DNA of 64,000 nucleotides from Silene conica. Its lineage: Eukaryota > Streptophyta > Magnoliopsida > Caryophyllales > Caryophyllaceae. The translations under genes and the position numbers were made by a program. Shown piece after piece: positions 45,121-55,952 of the stretch (position 1 is its first letter; every line of letters begins with the position of its first letter). The notes below the pieces were generated by a model. The model was not told the DNA's origin and ran no database searches. It saw only the letters and a program-made list of their open reading frames with translations. The DNA is taken from assembly GCA_029255685.2 (NCBI GenBank), contig CM055319.2, forward strand, positions 29,483,568-29,547,567. The letters run 5' to 3'.

Positions 45121-46381
45121 TCCTTCATCGAGACCTCAGTCTCCCAAGTAGCCTCCTCGACATTGTGATTGGTCCATAACACTTTGACTAGCGCGGTCTC
45201 CCCATTCCTGGTTTTCCGCACCTTCCTGTCAAGTATCTCCTTGGGTCTCTCCTCATAGGTCAACTGCTCATCGACCTCGATGACCTCATGGTCAAGGATA
45301 TGCGAAGGGTCACTGATATATCTCCTCAGCTGTGATACATGAAACACATTATGCACCCTGGCTAAAGCTGGAGGTAGAGCTAATCGATAAGCTACCTCAC
45401 CAACTCTCTCCAAGATCTCAAATGGCCCAATGTACTTCTGGCTCAACTTACCTCTCTTGCCAAACCTCATAACTCCTCTCATAGGTGACACCTTCAATAG
45501 AACCTTCTCTCCTGCCTCAAAAGTGATGTCACTCCTTTTCAGATCAGCATAACTTTTCTGTCTATCTTGGGCAGCTCGCATCTTCTGACGAATCACCTGG
45601 ACCTGCGCTATCATATCCTGAATCATCTCAGGTCCCAAAGCCACCACATCAGCTCTATCATCCCAACAAATTGGACTCCTACACTTCCTCCATACAATGC
45701 CTCAAAAGGAGCCATCCCAATGCTAGTATGATAGCTATTGTTGTATGAAAATTCTATCAAGTCTAGCCTGTCCTCCCAAGATCCCCCAAACTCAAGCACA
45801 CACACTCTCAGCATATCCTCCAGTGTCTGAATAGTTCTCTCTGTCTGCCCATCTGTCGCTGGATGAAACGCTGTACTCATCTTCAAGGTAGTTCCCATCA
45901 GTGACTGCAACTCTTGCCAAAATTTAAAGATAAACCTGGAATCACGATCAGAAACAATATCTTTAGGTACTCCATGAAGCTTTACCACATGCTTGATGTA
46001 GGCCTTAGCCAACTCAGCTTTACTCCACGTCTCCTTCATCAGAATAAAATGGGCCGATTTAGTTAGTCTATCCACGATCACCCATATCATATCATTTCCT
46101 TTTGAAGTCCTAGGTCACAATGAAATCCATGGAAATGCTTTCCCACTTCCATTCAGGTACATCCAGAGGTTGCAACTTCCCTTGCGGCCTCTTATGCTCC
46201 CCTTTGACCTTCTGACATACCAAGCAACGAGAGACAAACTCAGCTACCTCTTGCTTCATCTTGGGCCACCAAAAAGCTTTCTTTAGATCTTTGTACAACT
46301 TATCCCCTCCAGGATGAACGGAATAAAGTGTAGAATGAGCTTCAACCATAATCTTTCTGTTTAGCTCCTCATCTTCAGGCA
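45121..46381 (-). pseudogene. TK-B integrase and chromodomain (broken)
   Basis: Reads right to left after the TRIM: integrase zinc region ([22 protein letters not shown]), MDFIV, then a small deletion near 46110 that shifts frame; core ([35 protein letters not shown]); a 1-nt loss near 45690 (EALYG then a different frame); and the C-terminal region with chromodomain (KEILDRKVRK, LVKVLWTNH, EEATWETE). The last codons are beyond AT-A at 32790-32815. The catalytic motifs are kept but the frame is not. Confidence 0.9.
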
Positions 46382-46386
46382 CACAC

Positions 46387-46588
46387 TGTAACACCCCAAG
46401 AGTATGAGAGGAAAGTTGTCCCACATCGGTAGAATGTGAGGCTTGTGATATGTTTATAATAACTTCCACCCACCACTTAGTAACAAGGCCTTGTGCTTTT
46501 GGGCTTAAGTGAGGATAAAAATGGGCCCAAAAGCTTATCTTCCATCTTGTTGGGGGTGTGTTATGACCGTGGTGGGTCGGGTTGTTTG
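46387..46588 (+). repeat. TRIM left LTR
   Basis: TGTAACACCCCAAGAG start; contains gttgtcccacatcgg, a motif seen in other plant TRIMs. Confidence 0.9.
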
Positions 46589-46735
46589 AAATGGTATCAG
46601 AGCGACCCTGCGCCCGTGTGGTGAGCCTGTGGTCGGGAGTACCGGGTCACACACCTAGCGGGGGAGGATTCTGGCCCTGATTGTGGTCAAGTTTGAGGCA
46701 CAACGAGGACGTTGTGTTCTTTAAGTGGGGGAGTT

Positions 46736-46927
46736 TGTAACACCCCAAGAGTATGAGAGGAAAGTTGTCCCACATCGGTAGAATGTGAGGCTTGTGATAT
46801 GTTTATAATAACTTCCACCCACCACTTATTGTGCTTTTGGGCTTAAGTGAGGACAAAAATGGGCCCAAAAGCTTATCTTCCATCTTATTGGGGGTGTGTT
46901 ACGACCGTGGTGGGTCGGGTTGTTACA
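46736..46927 (+). repeat. TRIM right LTR
   Basis: Same start as the left LTR; ends GGTTGTTACA before the TSD. Confidence 0.92.
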
Positions 46928-49127
46928 CACACCATCTCCCATCGAACCTCAAACTATTATCTCTGTGAACCTCGAACTTAGAATATGGCTCTGCTTCACT
47001 GGCTTTGCTCACTGCCTCACGCCACTTCTGAATTCTAGGATCACTCTTCTGTCTTTCTCGAATCTCGGAATATAACTCAGGCTCGATCGTCAAATCCCCC
47101 ATGGTTTCACCCTTCCTTATCATTGCGATTCCCATCTGTCTCAACTCACGATACATACTCAGTCTAGACATAGCTGTGCATAGAGCGTGAACAGACTTCC
47201 TACTCAATGCATCAGCCACAACATTAGCCTTTCCTTCCTTGTACAGAATCTCCATATCGTAATCTCCAATAAGCTCGATCCATCTCCTCTGGCGCATGTT
47301 CAGTTCCCTCTTAGTATAGATATACTTCAGGCTCTTATGATCAGAATACACTTTGAATGTGGCTCCATAAAGATAATGTCACCACAGCTTAAGTGCAAAA
47401 ACTACCGCTCCAAGCTCAAGATCATGCGTCGGATAATTCTCCTCATAAGGCTTCAACTGCCTAGAAGCATAAGCAATCACTCTTCCGTTCTGCATCAGTA
47501 CACAGCCCAGACCCTTCTTAGAAGCATCTGTATAGACTTCAAAATTTTCACTCCCTTCAGGCAAAGCAAGGATAGGAGCTGTAGTAAGACGCTCCTTCAG
47601 ATCTAAGAACGCCTTTTCACAACTCTCATCCCAGACGAATATATTCTCCTTCCGCATCAACGAAGTCATCGGTTTAGCTATCTTCGAAAAATCTTTCACG
47701 AACCTCCTGTAATAACCAGCCAATCCCAAGAAACTACGAATATCGGCTACATTCCTCGGTCGCTCCCATTTCGATACGGCCTCAATCTTGCTAGGGTCGA
47801 CAGATACACCCTCCTTAGACACCACATGGCCTAGAAAAGCCACTTTCTCGAGCCAGAATTCGCACTTACTCAACTTAGCATACAGTTGATGATCCCTCAA
47901 GGTCTGTAACACCAAGCTCAAGTGTTTAACATGCTCTTCTCGATTCTTCGAATACACCAAGATGTCATCAATAAACACCACCACAAATTGGTCCAGATAG
48001 GGACTAAACACTCTGTTCATTAAATCCATGAAAACAGCAGGTGCATTAGTCAAACCAAATGGCATCACTACGAATTCATAATGCCCATACCTCGATCTGA
48101 ACGCAGTCTTGTGAATATCTGCATCTTTGATTCTCAGCTGATGGTACCCTGACCTCAAATCAATCTTGGAAAATACACCAGCCCCACTCAACTGGTCAAA
48201 AAGATCATCGATGCGAGGTAAAGGATACCTATTCTTGATCGTCACATTATTCAGTTCCCTGTAGTCCACACACAGCCTCCTGGTTCCATCCTTCTTCTTA
48301 ACGAACAACACTGGCGCTCCCCAAGGTGACACACTCGGTCTCACATACCCCTTGCTGGCTAGCTCATCCAATTGCTTCCTCAGTTCTTCCAATTCCTTAG
48401 GTCCCATGCGATAAGGTGCTTTAGAAATTGGCTCAGCCCCAGGTTTCAGGTCAATGCCAAAGTCCAAGTCCCTCTTTGGTGGTAACCCAGGAATCTCTTC
48501 AGGAAATACGTCTTCAAAATCCCTTACAACATCGATCTCCATGACTTGGGGTTTCTCTGCAGTCAGATCTCTCACATGGCACAACAGCATCTCATCACCC
48601 CTCTTCAGACAGGTCTTCAGCGCGTTGATAGTTATCAACTTCAGTTTAGGCTTTACTGAATATCCCTTGTAAGATACCCTCACTCCCTTGGGTCCCCTCA
48701 AAGTGATCTTCCCTTGGTAGCAATCAATGTAGGCCTTATACTTTTTCAGCCAATCCATACCCAGTATCACCTCAAAGCCACCCAAAGGAAACTCTATCAA
48801 GTTCGACTCAAAACTTACATCTTCTACTTGGATCATTACATTGGTGTAAATTCTATTACAAGCTATGGACTCCCCAGACGGTATGGTTACAGAATCAGCT
48901 ATACTACTATATACATTGAGTCCTATAGCCCTAGCATGCTCCACAGATATGAAAGAATGCGATGCACCAGAATCAAATAAAACGAAAGTAGGAAAAGAAT
49001 GTACTAGAAATGTACCAGTAACTACATGGGCATCCTCCTCTGCAGTCTCCTTGCCCATCATAAACAGGGTCCCACTTTTCTTCGCCCCGCTCTGGTTCAC
49101 AGATCCTGCACCGCTCTGGTTACTAGC
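46928..49127 (-). pseudogene. TK-B protease - RT - RNase H (broken)
   Basis: Reads right to left: protease ([11 protein letters not shown] near 48960), the RT N-part ([35 protein letters not shown]), RT core ([30 protein letters not shown], catalytic FIDDILVYS near 47960) and RNase H ([11 protein letters not shown]). A TGA at 47379-47381 interrupts RNase H where the sister copies have Arg (CGN to TGA). The frame then continues to the TRIM insertion (RFDGRWCV). It joins the gag part across a TAA at 49128-49130. Confidence 0.92.
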
Positions 49128-50213
49128 TTATGCTAAGGTCTTCTGGAAGTTACCATTGCCACTACCCTGATTTCTTTGGTAGCGGTTCTGGTTGTTATAA
49201 TTATTGTAGTTCCGCTGATAGTTGTTACCTCCAGATCGGTTATTCCCAGAATAACTCGCATTCGGTGTTCTGAATCCTCCACTTTGATTTCCCCGATGAT
49301 AACTGCTCCCAGCACTCTGGGTACCTGACCAGCACTCTATCTTCTTGTGTCCTGCTTTCCCACACTTGAAACATGTAGGAACTCCACCACCAGATCCAGA
49401 CATGGCTCGGTTACCCCCACGATTGGTGTTGTTCCCTTGCACACTAGTCGAGAAGAAAGAACGATACTGATTATTCGGCTTCTTATTCCCGGAGCTTTCG
49501 GCCCCAGATTCTGCTTTCCTCTTGTCACCCTTGGTCTTCTCCTCTTCCTTAATCATGTCAGCGAGCCTTTCTGCCTAGCCAGCTCTCTCATATATGTCTT
49601 CTACAGCTGTGGGCTTAGTTGCCAGCATACTTCTCTTGATATTAAGAGTCAACCCCTTCTCAAACCTAGCCGCTAACATCTCCTGTGTATAGCCTAAGTC
49701 AGCTACATTCTCTGCCAGCTGCAAAAACTTACTGTGATATTCCTCCACAGTCATCCCTTCGGCCATTTGAAATGAATCGAACTCTGCTCTCAGCTTCCCT
49801 TTTACATGCTTCGGCACGAACTTAGAGGATAAAATCCCCTTGAACCCCTCCCAGCGTACATATTCCGACCCAATTTCTTCTGCAGCTGCTTTGATCTCTT
49901 CTTTATTGTTATTCCACCATAACCTAGCTGTACCCTTCAGATAGAATACAACTTGGTCCACCTTCATCGATTCTGGTACAGACAGCAGTTCGAAGATACT
50001 CTCGAACTCTCGGCACCACTCTGCAAGTAAACTCGGTGCTCCTTCCCTATCGTACTTGGTGGGGTTATGTCTAGAGATGTTATTGCTCATTTTGATTGCA
50101 TCTGATTGAGTGTTTGCCCCAATCCTAGCTAGGAGAGCAGCGTTCACAGCTAGTAGGCGATCGAATTCCTCTTGCGATACATTAGCAGCGTTGGGTTCTC
50201 TCCTGGGAGGCAT
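49128..50213 (-). pseudogene. TK-B gag with zinc knuckle (broken)
   Basis: Start MPPRREPNAANVSQEE at 50213 (an upstream in-frame Met lies at 50225). Capsid-like retrotransposon gag: AEWCREFESIFELLSVPE, VVFYLKGTARLWWNNN, LRAEFDSFQMAEGMTVEEYHSKFLQLAE, RFEKGLTLNIKRSML. A TAG at 49575-49577 breaks the frame. Past it lies a Lys/Ser/Asn-rich region with an intact CCHC knuckle (CFKCGKAGHKKIEC, near 49340-49380) and an Asn/Tyr/Gly-rich tail up to the TAA at 49128-49130. Confidence 0.9.
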
Positions 50214-50801
50214 TTTGCTACACAAGTGACAAAATTTATGAACATCCTAGGTCAACTCATACCCTAATTTGGTCTTGCTAACATACATAACCTAGCATGT
50301 GAATTCTTTCATACGATCAAACCCTATTTAACATCGCATTATAAGTCTACCTAAAGGCTTAGGGATCACATAACCTCATGCATATGTTCATACAATTTAC
50401 ACTCATAGTCAAAATCAAGATATGAAGTCATGTTCTCAAGCTTGGAAATAACAACCTATACATGTCACTCATCATGTAACATCACTTTCATGCTTCACAG
50501 TATACATATATATACTCATCCATTTTTCACAGCATAACGTACCTCATTCCCTTGGCGCTGAAATGTTAGTACAACATACATATATATATATATATATACC
50601 CGCCTTGGGTCTTTCCAAACTACCCACACTCTTCAACTCTCAAGGTACCCAGGTTAGACTGAAAGGGCCGGTGGCTTGGTTTGAGGGGGCCCCTAACTCA
50701 CCCAACCCTATGGGGCTCCTAACAATTACTAGCCCGGGGTTCATTTTATTTAGACACTCCTATGTTCATTATTTTCATTTTAGTTTAGGCCTGAGGATCG
50801 T
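50214..50801 (-). other. TK-B 5' leader
   Basis: Between PBS and gag; no ORF. Contains an (AT)n-type run near 50580-50600. The PBS-proximal half matches the TK-D leader. Confidence 0.7.
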
Positions 50802-50815
50802 TCGCTCTGATACCA
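50802..50815 (-). promoter_or_regulatory. TK-B primer-binding site (tRNA-iMet)
   Basis: Complement reads TGGTATCAGAGCGA, three bases from the LTR. Confidence 0.9.
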
Positions 50816-50818
50816 CTT

Positions 50819-51984
50819 TGTAACACCCCCATTTACCTAGGAGCCTGAATAGGACTTCCAGAGTAAAAAGGACCGTTACCATCCTGGATAACCAGGGTAG
50901 AAGATATACATAGTGAAAGAAACACAGTACTTTAATGTAAATGGTTAAACTGAAACTATTACAAGCCTTAGCCCAAAGGACTTCCAAAACAACTGAATTG
51001 AAATAAATGTTCAACTATGAAAACAAGACTAAGCGATCTAATAGCTAGGTAGGTCTAGTCCATGTCTCTCTTCCATGCCCAGTCCTAGTCCAGCTGTCTC
51101 TGACCTGAAAGATCTACTCCCCATTCCGGATCATTGTAGGTGAACACGAATACACTGTCAACCTCGCGGTTGAGTAGGATAACACAATAATAAACAATGC
51201 CACAAACAGTATATGCAATTGATCATGCTATGCTCGAGCTCATTCTCATTCTCATTCTCATTCTCATTCTCAAACCCGTGACTCCCAGCCATACCGAACC
51301 TCCCGGCAGACTATACTCGGTCGTCGCTGAACACCAGTATAACAGCTGAGGTCACCAGGTCTAGCCCTGCAGAGCTAGCCTGGGCCCAATAATATCTCAT
51401 CATCATCTCAATCTGTAACCGTACTCATGCCATGATTATGAATGCAAAAATAAAGAACCAACACTGTAAATGCATCTCATAAATAATCATATTTGCATCC
51501 ATAGCATCCAATTCACATACAAACATAACACGATTCAAAAGTAGTTCCAGTGTAACCTACCTGTATAGTAAGTCTGCAATTGACATCACCCTCTAGAAGT
51601 ATTCCACCTCGAATTCAGTTCCTATAAATATACTTTTATCAAATTCTACTCATACAAACAAACGCTACCCAAAATTATTTAATCATGTTCCTAATTAATT
51701 TATTTATAACATATGGTGAATATATCCACATAGAAGCTTGCCCATAGTACACAATTATCATAGCCAATTATAACTTACTATAAGTAGTACCTACGAAAAT
51801 TACACTTGCTAAAATAACATATGACCAATTAAATAATTAATACCCAATTCAATATCGCAACAATATAATTATACACAGCCACACAATCAATTAGGCTAAT
51901 TACTAAACATGATTACCACCCGTAGTAATAATTATAAGTAACAATCATACAATTAAGTGATAATAATAATAAGACCATACTTAT

Positions 51985-52076
<92 letters not shown>

Positions 52077-52105
52077 GATAAAGATAACCATGATGGCAAT
52101 GTAAT
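50819..52105 (-). repeat. TK-B 5' LTR, part nearest the PBS
   Basis: Parallel to 30089-31322. Ends with gtaat (52101-52105), the AT-C TSD. Confidence 0.93.
51988..52075. repeat. (AAT)n microsatellite in TK-B 5' LTR
   Basis: About 88 bp of AAT, double the length in the 3' LTR. Confidence 0.95.
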
Positions 52106-52548
52106 TGATGCGTGTCTATTTTATGATGTTTTACATCTATTTTTACACGCATTTGGTCGCTCATTTACTATGTTTTAGCCCTTATTTCCCAACAATTGTG
52201 CACTTTTGTATTATTATGCTCTTTTGCAGATTTATGCAGAAAAGGGACGATTTTATACCAAATTTATGCCCTCGGGATTTTTTATGACTAAGGACAAGAA
52301 GGAACGAAGCGTAGCGCACATTTCAAGGCCTGAAGATATCTTTAACAAACAAAGAATCGATCCACGACATTGCAGCCTGTTTCAAATGGCTATATATCGA
52401 GTTCTACAGCTTATAATGGAGTGATTCCAGTTGGAGGTGAAAGCTTATTCTCTTAGCTTTCCAACTCCGCAAGAATCGCTTGATTACGATGAGTAACGAA
52501 GAAATGGCAACTGTTTTAAGATCGACGCGCGCTGCAGTCCCGAAAGTA

Positions 52549-52683
52549 GGTCGACCGACCTACTATTTAGGTCGACCGACCTACTATTTGGATCGGCCGA
52601 CTTTGCCTCTGCTTTGCAAAGGCCCAGAATTATCTGAAACCCGTAAAAGAGGTCGACCGACCCATAAAACTGGTCGACCGACC
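52549..52683 (+). repeat. 12-9-12 motif block (triplet plus doublet) upstream of AT-C TATA
   Basis: Three copies at 52549, 52570 and 52591 (all 21 bp apart; the third is gatcggccgact), then a pair at 52651/52672. The block ends 75 bp before the TATA box. Confidence 0.95.
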
Positions 52684-52757
52684 TCAGCGAAGCCCAGAAG
52701 CGTTTTCGGAAAGCAATTAGAAGTATGGAGTCTTTAGGAAACTCTTAAATTCTGCCC

Positions 52758-52765
52758 TATATAAG
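52758..52765 (+). promoter_or_regulatory. TATA box of AT-C LTR
   Basis: tatataag, about 650 bp into the LTR, just downstream of the motif block. Confidence 0.6.
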
Positions 52766-52990
52766 CTAATCTTTTGATTAGGGTTTATCATCGAGTTGTT
52801 ATCATAGAATCATTCAGTTTTCTATTCAGTTCTTAATCTAGAAATCTTCTATCACCAAGATCCTAATTTTAGTTTTCCTTTTAAGTTGTAATCTTTCAAT
52901 AATTCAGAAGGACTCTTAGTTTGTTCTTCAATCTGTCAACATTCATCAATAAAGTTTGTTCCTTTTCTACCTTAATCCTATTTCCGGTAA

Positions 52991-54931
52991 GTGTAAATTG
53001 ATAAAAAGTACCAATATATGCACCCTTTTTCATAATCAGTACCAACATAAATTTTATTTAATAAATGGTACCAAGATAATTACTCCGTTCAATGAGTAAT
53101 ACCAAATGGCCGGAAAGTGCAACTTAAATGTTGAATTTGAATTTTTACGTCAATTGGTTTATTTTAATTCCTATTCTACCCCTCCCTTTTTGATATTAAA
53201 TAACCCATCTTCATCCTTTGTTCCTTCTTTCTTATGCTCAATTATTCTTCTTTCTTTTTATTTTTCTTTTCTTCTACCTTCATTTCCTCCTCTCTTTTCA
53301 CCATTTAAGGTATATATATTTAGTAATTGTCTATTCCTCTTTCGTAAGTCGTTTTTATGTGGTTTTGTTGGTTATTATTTTTTGGTTTATTTTATTTCTT
53401 CCATGTATGGTTTATTTTTGTATATCGTTTTCGATGTTGTTGTATTAGTTACTTTCCCATGTATGGTGTAAGGTTTTAGGTGTAGTTCATGAGTGATATG
53501 TACTCATGAGCTGTAATTGTGTTTTGTGACTATGTTTTAAAGCAATGAATATGGGACAGTGAGTCCAACTTTGATATGCTTTTTCAATCAATTTGTTTTC
53601 AATCTGCCCAAGCCACTGGAAAACCATAAGAACAAACCATAGAAAACCATTATGACAAACCATGGAAATGGAAAACCATCAGAACATTTGATTGCATTCA
53701 TTTGTCCAAATACCAAACTAAATGAAAAGGGTTACACAAACATTGATCCATACTACAAATCTTAAAGAAATAAGAACTAAATTATCAGAAATTGCCTAAT
53801 TCTTGTTAACCTGCAAGAACCCAGACCAAACTCCTGTTCAACCAACTAGACCCACCTCTGAATGGACAGAAAACTATAGAACTCAAGTTGAAGCAAGGAA
53901 GGCTAAGAAACAAGATGATGCTGAGGTGATTAGAAGGATTACTAGAAGTAACCTCAGTCAACCAAGTCAGCCAAGCCAGCAACAAAGCGCTGCCAACCTC
54001 AGTGAAACAAGCCAGCAACAAAGCCAAGCCAACCTCAGTAAAACAAGCCGGCAGCAAAGTCAGCCTAAGCTCACTCAAGCAAGCCAAGGGAAGGTCACCA
54101 AGAAGAAGGTTAACAAGAATTAGGCAATTTCTGATAATTTAGTTCTTATTTCTTTAAGATTTGTAGTATGGATCAATGTTTGTGTAACAACCCTTTTCAT
54201 TTAGTTTGGTATTTGGACAAATGAATGCAATCAAATGTTCTGATGGTTTTCCATTTCCATGGTTTGTCATAATGGTTTTCTATGGTTTGTTCTTATGGTT
54301 TTCCAGTGGCTTGGGCAGATTGAAAACAAATTGATTGAAAAAGCATATCAAAGTTGGACTCACTGTCCCATATTCATTGCTTTAAAACATAGTCACAAAA
54401 CACAATTACAGCTCATGAGTACATATCACTCATGAACTACACCTAAAACCTTACACCATACATGGGAAAGTAACTAATACAACAACATCGAAAACGATAT
54501 ACAAAAATAAACCATACATGGAAGAAATAAAATAAACCAAAAAATAATAACCAACAAAACCACATAAAAACGACTTACGAAAGAGGAATAGACAATTACT
54601 AAATATATATACCTTAAATGGTGAAAAGAGAGGAGGAAATGAAGGTAGAAGAAAAGAAAAATAAAAAGAAAGAAGAATAATTGAGCATAAGAAAGAAGGA
54701 ACAAAGGATGAAGATGGGTTATTTAATATCAAAAAGGGAGGGGTAGAATAGGAATTAAAATAAACCAATTGACGTAAAAATTCAAATTCATCATTTAAAT
54801 GGCACTTTCCGGCCATTTGGTATTACTCATTGAACGGAGTAATTATCTTGGTACCATTTATTAAATAAAATTTATGTTGGTACTGATTATGAAAAAGGGT
54901 GCATATATTGGTACTTTTTATCAATTTACAC
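52991..54931. mobile_element. Foldback Mutator-like element (MULE), 1,941 bp
   Basis: 9-bp TSD ttccggtaa (52982-52990 and 54932-54940), the size typical of Mutator-like elements. Inverted arms of about 820 bp (52991-53812 and 54107-54931) start GTGTAAATTGATAAAAAG and are nearly identical; ORFs of 121 and 76 codons appear as mirror copies in both. The unique centre is only about 294 bp. No transposase domain is present, so it is non-autonomous. Confidence 0.92.
53803..54123 (+). CDS. Gln/Ser-rich ORF in the MULE centre, 106 codons
   Basis: Open frame spanning the unique centre and ending in the right arm. Visible: PTRPTSEWTENYRTQVEARKAKK-type charged segment, then imperfect repeats of SQPSQ and NLSxTSxQQSQ, and a basic end (KKKVNKN). 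It resembles the low-complexity tails of some MuDR-type transposases or a captured gene fragment; I cannot decide. The stop falls within the inverted arm. Expression is unproven and it may be a relic. Confidence 0.35.
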   Translation: MLTCKNPDQTPVQPTRPTSEWTENYRTQVEARKAKKQDDAEVIRRITRSNLSQPSQPSQQQSAANLSETSQQQSQANLSKTSRQQSQPKLTQASQGKVTKKKVNKN

Positions 54932-55180
54932 TTCCGGTAATTACTCTCCTAATTTAAGTTTTATTAATGTTCTTATAATTACTTGTATTCGGTTAAGATA
55001 GAATCTCAAGCTTTATTATTGATTGCATGTTTAGATTGATGTTCATCATGAATTCCGTTTTAATTAATGTTATTTTTATTATTTTAATTTCCATGAGTAG
55101 CTAAATTCCATATGTTAGGATGTAGGGGATGAATATGCGTAGGTAGTATAAGTGCCGAGACCAACCTGTAGCAGAGCCGT

Positions 55181-55254
55181 GGTCGGCCGACTCAAATAAT
55201 GGGTCTGTCGACCAAGGCGGTGGTCGGCCGACTGGACTAGGCGGTCGGTCGACC
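55181..55254 (+). repeat. 12-9-12 motif block (two doublets) in AT-C LTR 3' part
   Basis: Pairs at 55181/55202 and 55222/55243, 21 bp each. Motifs are more degenerate (ggtctgtcgacc, ggtcggccgact) but spacing is kept. Confidence 0.9.
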
Positions 55255-55878
55255 TACTCGCGTCTGTATTCTGTTTCGTCTTTTCTTGTTGACTATAATA
55301 CCCTACAATGAGACTGAAAGGAGACTTGTAGGATGTTAGTAATGACCTACCCAAGATTGAGAGATACGGGAAGGGCATTGGTTTACACCTTAAGACGACT
55401 AGGTTACTCAAGACTTAAAGGTATGTGACCTAGAATTTAGGAATCACCCTTATTGTTGACACCCAATAATTGTGAGACCTAGGAACTAATAGCATAGGCC
55501 GAAAGGAGCTATTAGGTACCATAGGCCGAAAGGAGCTATTAGGTACCATAGACCGAAAGGATATGTTACACCCCTTACGCGACTACAATACTTGTTGACC
55601 TTAGGATTTATATTACCTTAGCTATTTATTACCCAAACATCCTAGCATCCCTTTTAATATAGTTTTATTCTCATCTTTAATCACTTGTTTTATTTTATCT
55701 TTATCTTAGACTTAGTAACAACCAATTCAAACCCCCAAATTGTTACCTTAAAACATTGACACCAAACAATAAACATTCCCCACCTCCTTATGGTTCGACC
55801 CTGACTTTCACTATCTATTGTTAAAGTTAGGAATTATAAATTTTATCTTTGATACCCTCAACGACGGGCATCAAATTT

Positions 55879-55895
55879 TGACGCCGTTGCCGGGG
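55879..55895 (+). promoter_or_regulatory. AT-C primer-binding site (tRNA-Asp)
   Basis: TGACGCCGTTGCCGGGG, one mismatch to the tRNA-Asp complement, six bases after the LTR end. Confidence 0.88.
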
Positions 55896-55952
55896 AGGTG
55901 ACGCTAGTGTTTATTGTTTTTTGTTTATGTTTTCCCTTTTTCTTTCGCTGTC

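Larger units (their letters stand above)
46387..46927 (+). mobile_element. TRIM (terminal-repeat retrotransposon in miniature), 541 bp
   Basis: TSD cacac (46382-46386 and 46928-46932). LTRs at 46387 to about 46588 and 46736-46927 (about 200 bp). The internal part is about 147 bp, with a tRNA-iMet PBS (46592-46603) and a PPT (aagtgggggagtt, 46723-46735); no coding. The left LTR ends gttgtttga instead of gttgttaca, and the right LTR has lost about 13 bp of the 'agtaacaaggcc' segment. Inserted in the TK-B pol frame between RNase H and integrase. Confidence 0.95.
52106..55873 (+). repeat. AT-C left LTR, interrupted by a MULE
   Basis: Starts TGATGCGTGTCTATTTTATG and ends gacgggcatca. Without the MULE and one TSD copy it is about 1.82 kb. 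Has motif blocks at 52549-52683 and 55181-55254, a TATA box at 52758-52765, and a short tandem repeat 'ccataggccgaaaggagcta' near 55493-55550. Confidence 0.88.

Noticed and set aside
46387..46927. TRIM as a Cassandra element carrying a 5S rRNA-like promoter
   Set aside because: I see no 5S A-box/C-box sequence in its LTRs.
53106..53471. 121-codon hydrophobic ORF in the left MULE arm and its mirror at 54451-54816
   Set aside because: It is the same inverted-repeat sequence read twice, AT/TC-rich and without family features; a by-product of arm composition.
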